Positions 23,813-38,339 of a DNA stretch of 64,000 bases are shown here, one piece after another. The notes under the pieces were generated by a model. That model saw only the letters and a program-made list of their open reading frames with translations, was not told the DNA's origin and did no database searches. How positions within the stretch are numbered: position 1 is the first letter of the stretch; each line of letters begins with the position of its first letter. Both the position numbers and the translations under genes were made by a program. Origin of the DNA: Alviniconcha marisindica (Eukaryota > Mollusca > Gastropoda > Provannidae); contig JABMCL010000287.1 of the NCBI GenBank assembly GCA_018857735.1, positions 302,501-366,500 of the forward strand. The letters are read 5' to 3'.

Positions 23813-24933
23813 CATTGAAGCCAAACCACATCAAATGCTCATGTGTTGCTGTCGCTGCGACTCGCGCGTGTAGGACAACCACTGAGCTAGAAGCTGGAAG
23901 CTCAGTGGGAGCAACCAACTCCCAATCGCTTACGTTTTGCCACAGGAGAAGGGAAAGAGACTTCGCGGCTGTGGGAAGCCCAGGTGCTAACGTGGAATTA
24001 GCGAAGAAGGAAGCGTCTTGTGCGCATCAGTGTCCGTACAGTTACAGACACTACCGTAGCGCGAGCTGTTCAAGTCTAAACCCAGGGAGGGTAGAATACG
24101 CTCTGTGTCAGCGTGTGGACTGTTTTTGTGTAGCTTCTTCTCTATAAAAGTTAACGCCGGCGCGTTAAACACACCCTTTGAGTGACAACAACAGCTCGGA
24201 GCTCTGGAGCGAAGAAAATAATGGCGCTTTCATCAAAAGTGAATGCGTGTCTGAACTCCATATGTTTTCGCCGCGAAAGTAGGAGCACGAGCACAACAAG
24301 CGTGAAGACAGAGGACAGGTGTGTCGTCCTCAGTCTGGGACTGTAGCCGTATTTTCTGTGCAAACAGCTGGGGGACGGAAGCCTCCACTCCAGACTTGTT
24401 TGTTGGTGTCTCTCTGCTCTGGTAGGACTAGGGGTGGAACAAACTTTCCGCGCCATTGTGTTCCTGGTCAGAGCCTTCGCGTCCACAACCCCCCAGCCCA
24501 CACCCTCCGCTTCCAAACCACCACCACCACCATGCTTACATATTCTATTTGTCTAGCGATAGTGACACGAAGGTAGAAAAGGATTCCACGGCGAGACCGG
24601 CGCTGATTCACTGCGGGGAAAGGCCTCGCATTCCATTCTGGGCAGCAAAAGTCGCCGTCATCCCTATCATCGCCGTCGTTATCGCCTGACGTCAAGGGGC
24701 TGCTGTAGCGAGACTCTCTGGATGGTTGCGGCGGTAAGGTAGCAATTTGGGTCGTCGTGCACTTCTGACCTGCGTGGGATTAAGGAGGATTGGCCGTGTT
24801 CAGTGATGGATGCGTGTGTCCCTCACCTCGACAGCCCTCTCCACCCTCACCCTCACGCTCACCCTCAGAGCACCGGCCATCCTCTCCCCTCCAACTACTT
24901 ACCTCACAACACATATACACACTGGCACACACG

Positions 24934-27330
<2,397 letters not shown>

Positions 27331-27333
27331 TTG

Positions 27334-27346
27334 CGTGTGTGTGTGT

Positions 27347-27401
<55 letters not shown>
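27334..27401 (+). repeat. (TG)n microsatellite
   Basis: About 33 TG units with one interruption. Confidence 0.95.
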
Positions 27402-27404
<3 letters not shown>

Positions 27405-27673
27405 TTGTCGTTTTGGGGGTAGAGTCCTTATTCTTCGAACTAACCTCTCAGCTTCGTAAGACCAACCTGTTGAACGGAGAAAGAGGAAAAAGAATCAATA
27501 CGTGTCTCCCAAGTTGTTCACTCATCCTGTTTTTGTTGGTGTGCTAGCTATTTCCTGTCCTCCGTGAAGAGTTTTGTAAGCTGTGATAGTACTTCATAAG
27601 TGGATTGGGTTTAGTCCCGTTAAGGCGACATCCGATGGGGCGATGGACAGATTCTTCAGTATGCACTATTTGT

Positions 27674-27686
<13 letters not shown>

Positions 27687-27704
<18 letters not shown>

Positions 27705-27722
27705 GGGGGGGGGGAGGAGGGG
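27687..27722 (+). repeat. Poly-G tract
   Basis: Run of about 27 G after a short TG run; able to form G-quadruplexes on this strand. Confidence 0.9.
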
Positions 27723-27949
27723 GGTGACTAGGTATGGGATTGGCTAGGTGGTGCGTTGTTTTGTTATGCTCTCCACGAGTTAGGCATGGGGTTGGGCGTG
27801 GGTTGTGCTGTCTCGTGCTCTGCTCACCACGATTGGGCATGGGGTGGACATGGGCGGTGCTGGCTGTGTTGTGCTACCTCTAGTTAGGCTTCGAGTTGGG
27901 TTGTGCTTCCCGCTATTAGCCATGGGATCCATGGGCATGGGTGGCTCTG

Positions 27950-28498
27950 TGTTGTGCTTTGCTCCTCACGATGAGGCCAGGGATTGGATGTAAGTTGGCT
28001 CTGGTCTACACCCTACTCCTTTCGATGAGGCCGGGGATTGGATGTAGGTGGCTCTGGTCTACACTCTACTCCTCATGATGAGGCCGGGGATTGGATGTAG
28101 GTGGCTCTGGTCTACACTCTACTCCTCACGATGAGGCCGGGGATTGGATGTAAGTTGGCTCTGTTCTACACTCTACTCCTCACGATGAGGCCAGGGATTG
28201 GATGTAAGTTGGCTCTGTTCTATACCCTACTCCTCTCGATGAGGCCGGGGATTGGATGTAGGTGGCTCTGGTCTACACTCTACTCCTCACGATGAGGCCA
28301 GGGATTGGATGTAGGTGGCTCTGGTCTACACTCTACTCCTCACGATGAGGCCAGGGATTGGATGTAGGTGGCTCTGGTCTACACTCTACTCCTCACGATG
28401 AGGCCAGGGATTGGATGTAGGTGGCTCTGGTCTACACTCTACTCCTCACGATGAGGCCAGGAATTGGATGTAGGTGGCTCTGTTCTACACTCTACTCA
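27950..28498. repeat. Minisatellite, unit 53-54 bp
   Basis: About ten tandem copies of a unit containing CTCCTCACGATGAGGCCAGG, GATTGGATGTAG and GTGGCTCTGG. Copies are more than 90 percent alike by eye. More diverged relatives extend upstream to about 27725. Continuous direct units rule out spacers of the CRISPR type. Confidence 0.9.
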
Positions 28499-28499
28499 C

Positions 28500-29900
28500 G
28501 ATTTAACAGGGAACTGGGCATGGGTGGCACCTGACACACAAACGGTTTCTGCCGTCAGGTCTAGCTGGATAGGTGCTGCCTGATGGCGTCACACGTACTG
28601 CACGGTTCTAGCGTGTTTCCATAGCAACTCATCAGATCCCGCGCAACATTGGGTTCCACCCGCTCTTGTGTGTCAGCTGCTGCTGGGGGATTCAGTTCAA
28701 CAGGGCGTTGCTGGGTCAGTACAGACTCTGGGACGAGAACGGCGATCCAGTAAGACAGGATCGCTGACTGGCATGGCGGGCTCGCTTCTTTTAATGCGAT
28801 CAGTCATTTCTGGAACGTCGGACATTCTTTACCGATGATGTCACCGGGAGCATCGTCAGCCTATAATGGATAGGGTTTACCATGTCGTGAATTTGGTCAG
28901 GGAGGAGATCGATTTTGTTATCCAGTGAGCTAAATAGGATTGAAGTTGCAGCGGACACTGACAGGCGGTATTCATCAACGTGTGTTTCCGCTCGGTAGTA
29001 TGATGCCGTATCAGTTCAGACCGCGCGGCTTCCCTCGTGCGCCTTGGGAGTCGCCCACTCTGGGGCATCATCACCAAAGATTAAAGCCGTGTTCAACAGC
29101 TTGTGCGGCTGGGGCATACGAATTAAACACCGGGCGAAAGAATGCGGCTAGGCAAACACGAAGGGAAAGGTCGGGGCCTTTCAAATTCTCCGGGTGTAGG
29201 CCGCGGGTACCTCGTCGGATGCTGGTGTTTGGCCGGAGCGCCAAACTCACCGAGAGGGGAAAGCCAACAGTCGCCGAGCGGTGTTTGTTTTTGAGGGCCA
29301 GTGATTTGGGAAGCTGGGGGGGGTTGCCGGGCTGAGCAGTCGTGGCTGTTTGTTGTTGTTAGGCTGCACCGGGTACTTTGACTCGTGATGAAGTGGCGTT
29401 TGAGAGTCGTTCAGGTCGTCTTCCTTCTGCCAGCCTTTGATTTGGGATGCAGTGCACGGGGACCGGGGGTAGAGAGTGTTGGGGGGGGAGGGGGGGGGGG
29501 TACGGTAGACCCCGATGTTTTGTCATGTGCTTTTAAAAGAAGATGAAATGCGATTTTGAATACTTGTCGGAATATTTGGGTTTTTTTCCTTCATCTAGTT
29601 CTCAAGGGTTAGAGCCTATCGTTTAGACGTTGCGCGCGTGGGTGCAGGTGAAGATCGTAGTATCGAGAAGAACCTTCTCGATTCCCCGTTGTTGACTACG
29701 TTGAGGTGTTGAAATGTCCACAGAATTTCGGTTGCGTTGGACTGGGACTGAAGTGGGACTGGAGGAAGGTGGACTGTATCTGTGGAATGTGTTTTTAAGT
29801 GGCCTGTCCTTGCCGAGATGGTTGTGGTGAAGGGAGTACAGAGTGAAAGCGTTGTCACGTAGAGTGCTCTAGGAGAGGTGTTCGTGACGATACTGAAATA
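28500..29900. other. Intronic sequence with an unexplained open frame
   Basis: Non-repetitive, CpG-rich. A + strand frame from an ATG at 28999 runs 112 codons to a stop at 29335. It is rich in Arg, Gly and Pro, with no domain I recognise and no clear splice sites. Confidence 0.25.
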
Positions 29901-29904
29901 GCTC

Positions 29905-29905
29905 G

Positions 29906-29958
<53 letters not shown>

Positions 29959-30033
29959 TCTCTCTCTCTCTCTTAGGGTGTGGCATGAAACCGACACAGG
30001 AATGTCACATCTTGCTCTGTGTGTGTGTGTGTG

Positions 30034-30083
<50 letters not shown>
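29905..30083 (+). repeat. (CT)n and (TG)n microsatellites
   Basis: CT tract at 29905-29973 with small interruptions, then a TG tract at 30018-30083. Confidence 0.95.
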
Positions 30084-30084
<1 letters not shown>

Positions 30085-30484
30085 CCGACTCTCAGACCAG
30101 CTCTGGTGGTGCACCGACTGACTGCTTGTGCTCCTCGGGGCTGACACCGCCGTGGGTTGTCATGCAGCCGCCGGTGTGGCTGGCGGCCAAGCCAGGGTGT
30201 CGTCGCCGTGGTGGCTGGCGGCTGTGAATGATTGGGAAAGAGAAACGGATTTTACTTGTGGCAAGCATCGCAACTTGTTGAGTAGTAGTGCAGTACTTGA
30301 GTGAAGTGTGAGTGTGTCTACGTCGAGCGTATTAGATTTTCTCATTAGGTATAGGGTTTCGCCGACAACCTGGGATTTCTATTCGTTTTATTGATAGTGT
30401 CCGTGGCATTTGTCTTCGTTGTTTGTGTCAGCTTTTTAGGTTTTTCTTCGTTTTTTCGTTAGCGCTCGTTTTTGTACACGTTTG

Positions 30485-30486
<2 letters not shown>

Positions 30487-30528
<42 letters not shown>
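30487..30528 (+). repeat. (TG)n microsatellite
   Basis: About 20 TG units, followed by TGTTG units. Confidence 0.9.
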
Positions 30529-30529
<1 letters not shown>

Positions 30530-31366
30530 GTGTTGTGTTGTGTTGTTCTGTTTTGCATTTTACGTCGATGAACAGCTGGACCAGCGTATGGTGGGTGAAT
30601 TGCACTCCACTGCCGGTCATCTGCCTGCGGAATGTGTTTGCGAGTTGCTTTTGCCGCTTTAAGACCGCTTCCTGGTTCACGAAGCTGAGCTTTCTGCCCC
30701 GTTCTATCTAGTCTCTGGCCAGACGAGAATCGATGCCAATGTTTATGTAGATGAGAGAGGAAGAGAGAGAGAGGGAGCGGTTTTGCGGCTGGAAGAGGCT
30801 GGCTGAAGTCCGGGATGACGCCTGGCCGTCTGATTGCGGGCGACGAGAGCACATGCTGCCGATTCCCAGTTGATGCAGATTTCCGCTTGGCCGCCCGGCC
30901 CGCCTTGTTGCTTCGCCAGCACAATCGGCCCGGCTTACCGCTGTCGTCGGCAGCCTTTGACCCGCCTCCTCCCCTGATGCCAGTGATTGGCCCTCCGGCA
31001 CGTTGGGCGCTCTCCGGGAATGGTTGGCGAATTGTGCCGCGATGACACACACCGTAACCATGCCATGACACGCACGTCAGTGGAGACAGTGCTGGAGCAG
31101 CAGCTGCAGCAGCAGCGTGCCTGGAGGGAGAGAGAAGCAACAAGTAGTAGTGCCAGTGCTTTCCAGTGCAGCTGTGTCCGTTTTGCCTTCGTGTGAGACA
31201 CATTTCACTTCGCTCTGGAACTGTGGAACTGCCATTTCGCTTGTCCGTGTGAGTGGTGGATTTAGCGGACGCCGACTTGACGGTCAACTTGTTCAGTGGT
31301 GTTTGTTTAATAACAGGCGACGAAAAGTGAGCGTCGTTTGTCAGAAGAAGATCGGTCCTGGATAAA

Positions 31367-31397
<31 letters not shown>

Positions 31398-32869
31398 ACC
31401 TGCGCGCTCTCAGTCGCAGGATGTGATTTCTGTCCAGCAGGGCGTGTCTGGGATGTTTGTAGGACTAGTATATTTCCTTTCTCTGCTCTTTCTCTGTCCA
31501 CGAGGTTTGGGGATCTTCAGATCTCTGTGTGGAAACGCAATTTCTGTGGTTCCTTTCCGGTGGCAAATCTCTTGCCCTTGGTTCTTTGTGCAGCAAGCAA
31601 GCTTGTTACTTGTGTTTTAGTGACTTGCCTTTCTACCTCGTATGGAGTAACTGTGAGTGTGTTTTGGTCCTAAGGTGACCCTGTGCGGTTGATTGGACGC
31701 AGAAAGCCCCAGGAACTAACGTTCTCCTTGTGTAGCGTCCTTTTGCTTTTCTGTTTTCTGCTCACGTGTGAGCTGACTGGTCAAAAAGTCCGTTGTGCTT
31801 CTGTGGTATCATACTGACTGAAGAAAAGAGGTGTTATTTTAGGCTGCTCCCCCCCCCCCCCCCCCCCCCCCCCCACCCCTCCCCGTGTCCAATGCTGATG
31901 CGAAGTAAGCTGTTGAAAGACAAGCTCTTCTCTCTGTTTATACTTTAAAGTGCTTTGAACGCAAGTCGATGAAGCACTTTTATCACGTGTACTATGTGTT
32001 GTCGTGATTTCGCCTTCCCTAACTGAAATTTGGTCCAGTTTTTCCCGTGAAAGCAGGCAGCCACAAGATACTGCTGCTGATTCCGAATTGTAAACAGTCT
32101 GTGTACGGTCACGTGTGTGCCCGTTGCAGTGCAAAAAGGGTTTGTTTCCATTTCCCTAGCACAGTTTCACTTGCTCGACCACGGACTCGCAGTTCAGTGT
32201 TCAGGTGTTGTCGTCCGGTTTTTCAGCCAGACTTGAACCGTCCCGCGATTGCGCTGATCAGAAGTTTGCCTCGCAGCTAAAACCACAGCGCGGCTTTGGT
32301 CCGCACAACAGGAGGCAGGAGATGGCAGGTTTGTGACCCGACCAGGCCCCGTGGCGTCCACCCTGCTGGGTACGGTCAACAACTCGGCCTTGCAACGGCG
32401 AAAATTTCCGCCGTAGCCACGCACCGTAGTGACGGGATGGTGGGTGACAGTGGCGGAAGGGCTGGCAACCGCATCTGTTGTTACACGCCGTGCGTGAAAA
32501 AGAGCACCAAGGCCCTTGTCACGGAGGACGTGGCTTTTTGTTCCAGCCCGGCCCGGGATGACTGAAACCCGTCGCTGTGCCGTTGGGACCGTTGAGAGTG
32601 TGGGATCTGTTTTGTCAGTCGAGGACACAAGGAAGGGTCCGGGTGGGCGGGTCTGAGTCGGGGGTGCTTAGTTCTTTCTTGTCCTCGGTCCGTCTCTTTG
32701 ACGGGTGCTTTCCTGTGTTTGGGGTATAGGACAGCGTGACAGATGGGTGAAGCTGGTGTCACGGACACCGGCAACCTTTGCGGACAGAACTGTGAGCGTC
32801 CATGGCTGCGTGCCAGACCCGTCTTCAGACCACTGTTGTGACGATGAACGCCTGCAGTACCAGGCCATT
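30529..32869. other. Intronic sequence with G and C homopolymers
   Basis: A poly-G run of about 28 at 31369-31396 and a poly-C run of about 24 at 31852-31875. A dispersed-repeat fragment lies at 31666-31715. Open frames here lack domain support. Confidence 0.4.
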
Positions 32870-32870
32870 G

Positions 32871-32936
<66 letters not shown>
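32870..32936 (+). repeat. (TG)n microsatellite
   Basis: About 32 TG units with one interruption. Confidence 0.95.
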
Positions 32937-32938
<2 letters not shown>

Positions 32939-33048
32939 CACGGACATCTGCTGAAGATGGTTGCAGTTCCGACTTGAGTGTAGTTTGAGTGTAATTTTAG
33001 ATATGAGAAAAGTTTTTGAATGTGTATTGACTTTATGACGGCGTTTGT

Positions 33049-33100
33049 CCGCCCTGAGGTGTGACCTATTTGCGGTTAATAGGAGGTTAAAATCGATTTA
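33049..33100 (+). repeat. Dispersed repeat fragment
   Basis: CCCTGAGGTG, then TGCGGTTAATAGGAGGTTAA: same order of motifs as at 17817, 31666 and 44139. Confidence 0.35.
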
Positions 33101-33282
33101 CTAGCTAACCAACCTGCTGAAGACAGGTGAGCTGTGAATTGCCCTGGCAGTAGGGTGTGTGCGCGTGTTGTGACAATGAACGCATCGAAAGGGAGCAGAG
33201 CTGTGAAGCGCGTGCCCTGGCTTTAGGCTAGCCCAGATCTGTGCGTGCGTGAGACGATGGCCACGTGCTGAAGACGAGGACC

Positions 33283-33372
33283 ATGGCGATGGACACGCCT
33301 TGGCGCTGGATCCTGTACCTGGCCTGCCCCTGCCGGCGTCTGCACCACAACGACAAGTACCAGCCCGGAGCG
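33283..33372 (+). CDS. ARHGEF25: Candidate alternative first exon 1d with ACPC motif (30 codons)
   Basis: ATG at 33283 sits in an excellent context (GACCATGG), with an in-frame TGA upstream at 33250. It reads MAMDTPWRWILYLACPCRR, then LHHNDKYQPGA, to a donor GCG|gtaaag at 33373. The donor is acceptable but not ideal at +5. The 30 codons end in phase 0, so it joins exon 2 at 41078 in frame. A hydrophobic stretch (WILYLA) followed by Cys-Pro-Cys and Arg-Arg resembles a palmitoylated membrane anchor and parallels the CSC in exon 1a. A four-codon upstream ORF lies at 33257-33271. Family knowledge: p63RhoGEF is anchored by N-terminal palmitoylation. The promoter is not identified. Confidence 0.5.
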
Positions 33373-33453
33373 GTAAAGCCCTGACCATGCTCCGTGCCTG
33401 CCTACCTGTCTCTCGGCACACACATTGCCAAGCCGTAGGCTCGTTGGTGTCTT

Positions 33454-33456
<3 letters not shown>

Positions 33457-33524
<68 letters not shown>

Positions 33525-33556
33525 CCTTCACCCCGCGCCCCTTGCACCCTTTCTCC

Positions 33557-33591
<35 letters not shown>
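33457..33591 (+). repeat. (CT)n then (TG)n microsatellites
   Basis: CT tract at 33457-33522, C-rich spacer, TG tract at 33559-33591. It lies just downstream of candidate exon 1d. Confidence 0.95.
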
Positions 33592-33593
<2 letters not shown>

Positions 33594-33783
33594 TGTCGTT
33601 ATGTTAATGTAAGGCTGTTAAGGCTCCTCAGCCGTAAGCTTCGTCATTACAAAATTCTGTCATTTGACATATATACATTGGGGTGGAGACCAGTTAGCTC
33701 CTTTATTATTATTATTATTCTCCAACTCGTCTTACCCCGGACCAGTTTTTTCTTGATCACACACAGCCAAGCGCAGTGCACCA

Positions 33784-33808
33784 GCACGGACTGGTCTCGT
33801 TATCATTT

Positions 33809-33886
<78 letters not shown>

Positions 33887-33907
33887 GATAACGAGACCAA
33901 TCCATGC
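33784..33907 (+). repeat. (CT)n tract enclosed by a 25-bp inverted repeat
   Basis: Left arm 33784-33808 and right arm 33883-33907 are inverted copies matching at 22 of 25 positions (core GGTCTCGTTATCA against TGATAACGAGACC). Between them are about 36 CT units. The transcript could form a hairpin with a pure CU loop. Confidence 0.85.
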
Positions 33908-34509
33908 TCGACTGTGTGTATTTTTTTCATCCGTGTGGCAGGTAGTATATTTTGTTAAGCGCATCATTTGGGCAGTGATTTCACCCCATTGTTATGGGCT
34001 TCGAAGCAATAAGGAATCACACACCGCAATCATCTTGAGGTGACTCCATGCCGATCTGAATCCAATTACTAACTTACGTCTCATGAAGAAAAAGCAAAAT
34101 CGCAGTTTAGCGGGCGCAAAATACCAAAAGTAGGCCAATCGGTGTCATCCATCATTCAAGTATTTCCTCGAAGACGATGTCACAGGTATGCGCAGGGTTA
34201 TTGCCTGCTGTTCTGAGGACGACGACTCTAGGTCATTCTGACTTCCGGCCCGTCTGATCCCTCGCTTTTAGGCAAAGAGGGAAACACGACTGATAACTCT
34301 CCACACTGTCATTTCAGTGCCCAGATCTGTGTTTTATTCAGCAGTTGGACTGCTGTTACCGGGTAGATAAAGCTAACTGGCGACAGTTCGTATTGATTTT
34401 CGCTCCGATTTATGATCGCGGCGGTTGTCACAAATCTAACGAGTAGAGGGAGATCTCTGTGTTCGCAGAGAAAACAGTCTGATTAGCATTTGACGGTTGT
34501 GGTCTTCCT

Positions 34510-34510
<1 letters not shown>

Positions 34511-34570
<60 letters not shown>
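34511..34570 (+). repeat. Poly-C homopolymer of 60
   Basis: Sixty consecutive C. The exact length is likely unreliable because sequencing of such tracts slips. Confidence 0.9.
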
Positions 34571-34571
<1 letters not shown>

Positions 34572-35203
34572 CCTCCCGCATCACGTGTGGAAGTTTAGTG
34601 TGGAGTCACTGGCATTAGAGATAGTGGTTCTGACGCTACGACTTGACGTGTCAAAGGAGGCGGGTTATTTAGAAATACATCTAAACGGGGAAGCTTCCGC
34701 GAGAATTGAAACTCGCAATAGGACCCGAGACAGCATCAATGTACACTTGATGTATTCCCAGTGCAAGTAACCCAGAGCTGCCAAGTGGGTCACACAGTAC
34801 ACATTTGCATGCCTCAGACATCTGCCTTTCTAATTTCTTTATTTCTGGTTTGTTCATTGTCTGTCTTCACCCCCCCCCCCCCCATCACCACCCCCACTCC
34901 CACTTTTCTTCATTTCCAAACCCACCTCCGATAGATATATATGTAATAAAGTGGCATGTGTCATAACAGCGAATCATACTTCTATTTGCGATATGATGGT
35001 GCCAATTGTGTGCGTGCGTGCGCGTGTGTGTGCGTGTGTGCGTGCGTGCGTGTTTCCTACTGCAACTTCCGTGTGCCTGACTGGGGCATCTGTACCCAGC
35101 ACAAGCTGTTGCCCTCACAACTATCTCACGACGAGACTGCGTGGCGATTATTCCGTTACACACTGATCGTTTCTACTCATGTGCTGCTAACACTGGCACA
35201 ACA

Positions 35204-35206
<3 letters not shown>

Positions 35207-35259
<53 letters not shown>

Positions 35260-35276
35260 GTGTTTGTGTGTGTGTG

Positions 35277-35319
<43 letters not shown>

Positions 35320-35327
35320 CGCGTGTG
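35207..35327 (+). repeat. (TG)n microsatellite with (CG)n end
   Basis: About 55 TG units in three blocks, ending in CG units. Confidence 0.95.
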
Positions 35328-35618
35328 AAACAAGCAAGCACACGCTATGATACTTCCGTCAAATTGTGACTAAAATAAGATCCGAAAAAGATGACATACA
35401 TTGGTTAGAGGCAATACCTTTTCTTCTTCTTTATTTAAAAAACAGAAGAAGTTTATTATGTATTTTAAAAGGAATCGGAGACTCCTTGATGAGATGCAAA
35501 TGGAGATTGTGCAAACAGCATCTGTGATTTGGCCCCGGGTGGAGTGGGGTGGGGGGTTCAGATGGGAATTACCACACGAGTTCGTCAATTCTATGCGTCT
35601 TTTTTGTGAGACAAAATG

Positions 35619-35620
<2 letters not shown>

Positions 35621-35677
<57 letters not shown>
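35621..35677 (+). repeat. (CT)n microsatellite
   Basis: About 28 CT units. Confidence 0.95.
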
Positions 35678-35680
<3 letters not shown>

Positions 35681-35875
35681 CTTGTGTTTCTGTTTGTAGA
35701 GGCAAAGCGTTGTGGACAGACTCAGTGGCCCAGATGTGTTCAGTAAACTGCAAGACCCAGATCACAGATCTATACTGCAGCTAGAGACACAGGTGCTGTT
35801 CAAACTAGTTGGCCGAGTCCACACTATTTGTCCACTTGCTTTTTCCGGTGTATTCACTCTTGTGTCTGGGATCTG

Positions 35876-36118
35876 TGCGGGCCTGTGTGTGGTCTGTATA
35901 ATCCTGTGGTGTCACTTGAGGCCTCTGCTTGATCTGCAAAGTCTGTGCCTGCTCTGTGTAATCCCGTGGTGTCACTTGAAGCCTCTACTTGATTTGTATA
36001 ATCCTGTGGTGTCACTTGAAGCCTCTGCTTGATCTGCAAAGCATGTGCCTGGTCTGAATAATCCCGTGGTGTTACTTGAAGCCTCTACTCGATCTGCAAA
36101 GCCTGTGCTTCGTGTGTG
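35876..36118. repeat. Minisatellite, unit about 60 bp
   Basis: Four copies of a unit containing ATAATCCTGTGGTGTCACTT, GAAGCCTCTGCTTGATCTGC and AAAGCCTGTGCCTGG, one of them shortened. Confidence 0.85.
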
Positions 36119-36297
36119 CAGCAAAGACCGTATAGCTACCCAGTTTTAAAGAGCTGTATAATCTTTGTGCTGCCTGTTTAGCATGTGCCTGGTCTCGGTA
36201 GTCTATGTCAGAGACAGTAAAATAAATCATTATTTGTGTACTGTCTGTATGGCATCTACCAGGTCTGTATACTTTGTGCCTGCGGTCTCTATGATCT

Positions 36298-36500
36298 TGT
36301 ACCCGGTCTGTATTGACCTGTGCCCGGTCTGTATTGCCCTATGCCCGGTCAGTATTGTCCTGTGCCCGGTCTGTATTGCCCTATGCCCGGTCTGTATTGA
36401 CCTGTGCCCGGTCTGTATTGCCCTATGCCCGGTCTGTATTGCCCTGTGCCCGGTCTGTATTGCCCTGTGCCCGGTCTGTATTGTCCTGTGCCCGGTCTGC
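36298..36500. repeat. Minisatellite, unit 21 bp
   Basis: About nine copies of TGCCCGGTCTGTATTGCCCT plus one base. The 21-bp period keeps forward frames open and gives a seven-residue repeat (ARSVLPY); I regard that as incidental. Confidence 0.9.
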
Positions 36501-36974
36501 CGGGCTGGCCTTCGTTATCTTGGCAGTGCAGCTAGCTGTCATAATTATTAGGACTATGGACTTCTATGTTTTGCTGGTGGGGCCGTTGGGTTTTTAAAGG
36601 TAACGAGGTGGTAGCTGCTACTCCGGTGTAGGGGTCGCTGCTACTCCGGTGTAGGGCTTTGTCGCTGGTGGAGTGGGGGTGCGTTTTGTTCGGTTGCTAA
36701 TCAAGCAGCCATCTTCTAATGATCAAAGTCAGCTCCGAGGGGATGATCTGAATGATGTTCTCTGATGGGGAATTTTGTCGACTCGGTATTCTTTTTCGAA
36801 GGCGAATCTGGAAGGGATGAGAGGCAATGGAGTCAGACGGTGAGACGTCGTCTCCTGCGTGATTCTTCCTACCTTCTTGGCCTTGGCCCGAGGGGCTTCC
36901 GAACTGAATCACAAAGTTGACAAGTAGAGCACGAATGTGCAGTCGGGAGGGGAGGGTGGGGGAGGCGGGGGAGA

Positions 36975-37160
36975 AGAGAAGAAAAACAAAGGATAGTTAT
37001 TCACAGAGAGGTAAAAATAGGTAAAAATAAAAGATAGTTATTCACAGAAAGGTAAAAACAAAAATTATTCACAGAAAGGCAAAATTAAAGATAGTTATTT
37101 ACAGAAAGGTGAAAATAAAAGACAATTATTTGCGGAGAGGTAAAAACAAAACATAGTTTA
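36975..37160. repeat. A-rich minisatellite, unit about 31 bp
   Basis: About six diverged copies of GTTATTCACAGAGAGGTAAA followed by AATAAAAGATA. Confidence 0.7.
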
Positions 37161-37680
37161 TTCAGAGAGAGGTAATAACTAGGCACTGGATAAAATCTTC
37201 TGTAATCATTATTCTGGCGCCTGTGCTCAGCGCCGCGACAGAAGTGTGTCACTACGGCTGGACAGTAATTATAATGAAGTCGGGCTCGGCGAGTCTGGCG
37301 CAGTATGAGGGAGGGAGATCGAGAGAGTTATTCACAGAGGGGTAATAACCAGCCGCTGTGTATGATCTTCTATAATCACTATTCAGTTGGCGGCGTCTGG
37401 CGCCTGTGCTCATCCCCGCGACTGAAGTGTGCCACTGCAGCTGAACAATAATTATAATGAAGTCGGGCTCGGCGAGTCTGGCGCAGTATGAGGGAGGGAG
37501 AGAGAGTTATTCACAGAGGGGTAATAACTAGCCGCTGTATAAGAACTTCTGTAATCACTATTCAGTTGGCGGCGTCTGGCGCCTGTGCTCATCCCCGCGA
37601 CTGGAGTGTGTCGCTGACTGTATAATGAAGTCTTGCTCGGCGGGTCTGGCTGCAGTAAGAGAAGAGAGGGATGGAGAGGC
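37158..37680. repeat. Three tandem units of about 170-180 bp
   Basis: Units at about 37158-37326, 37327-37505 and 37506-37680 share ATTCACAGAGGGGTAATAAC, GGCGTCTGGCGCCTGTGCTC and AATGAAGTCGGGCTCGGCGA in order. The start of each unit matches the adjoining 31-bp minisatellite, so the larger array may have grown from it. Confidence 0.85.
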
Positions 37681-38194
37681 AGGGAGGGGCACAGAGAGAG
37701 AGAGAGAGAGAGAGAGGAGCCGTGTGGATCAATGAGAGTCTGAGCTGTGCCCGCAGGAATAATTCATGTCCTCCTTGCGACAAGGCAGCCTGTTGTAGAC
37801 AACAAGGTCAGCCTGGCAGCAACAAGTCCTCTCTCTCTCTCTCTCGGAGATTCTCGGGTTCCTTGGGCGGACTGCTTGCTTTTCTGCTGACAGCTGCCGA
37901 TTGACGTCTTTTGCTGGCTCTCTGTCTTCCAATATGGGTGTGGTTGCCTGGCCCTGACTTGCGAATCTGGAGGAGAGGTGAGAAAGGGGGTGGTGGGTGC
38001 CCGCGTATGGTGCGCGCCTTTGAACATGAACGCCAGTGCGAACCAGCTCCGTGATGCATGCTTGTGTGCATCCGTAGCACCGTACACCGCTGCGCACACG
38101 CCATGCACGAACACTCGCATGCATGCACATCCATGTGCGCACACCCAATATGGGCGCGTGCACACACATGTATGCTTGCACATGTACACGCATG

Positions 38195-38196
<2 letters not shown>

Positions 38197-38277
<81 letters not shown>

Positions 38278-38291
38278 TCACTCACTCACTC
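38197..38291 (+). repeat. (CA)n / (CTCA)n microsatellite
   Basis: About 37 CA units followed by CTCA units. Confidence 0.95.
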
Positions 38292-38339
38292 CCAGGGCAT
38301 GTGTGAATTGACTCGCATGAGATGAAAACAAACCAAGAA

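Noticed and set aside
27950..28498. CRISPR-like array
   Set aside because: Units are contiguous direct repeats without unique spacers, and the DNA is eukaryotic.
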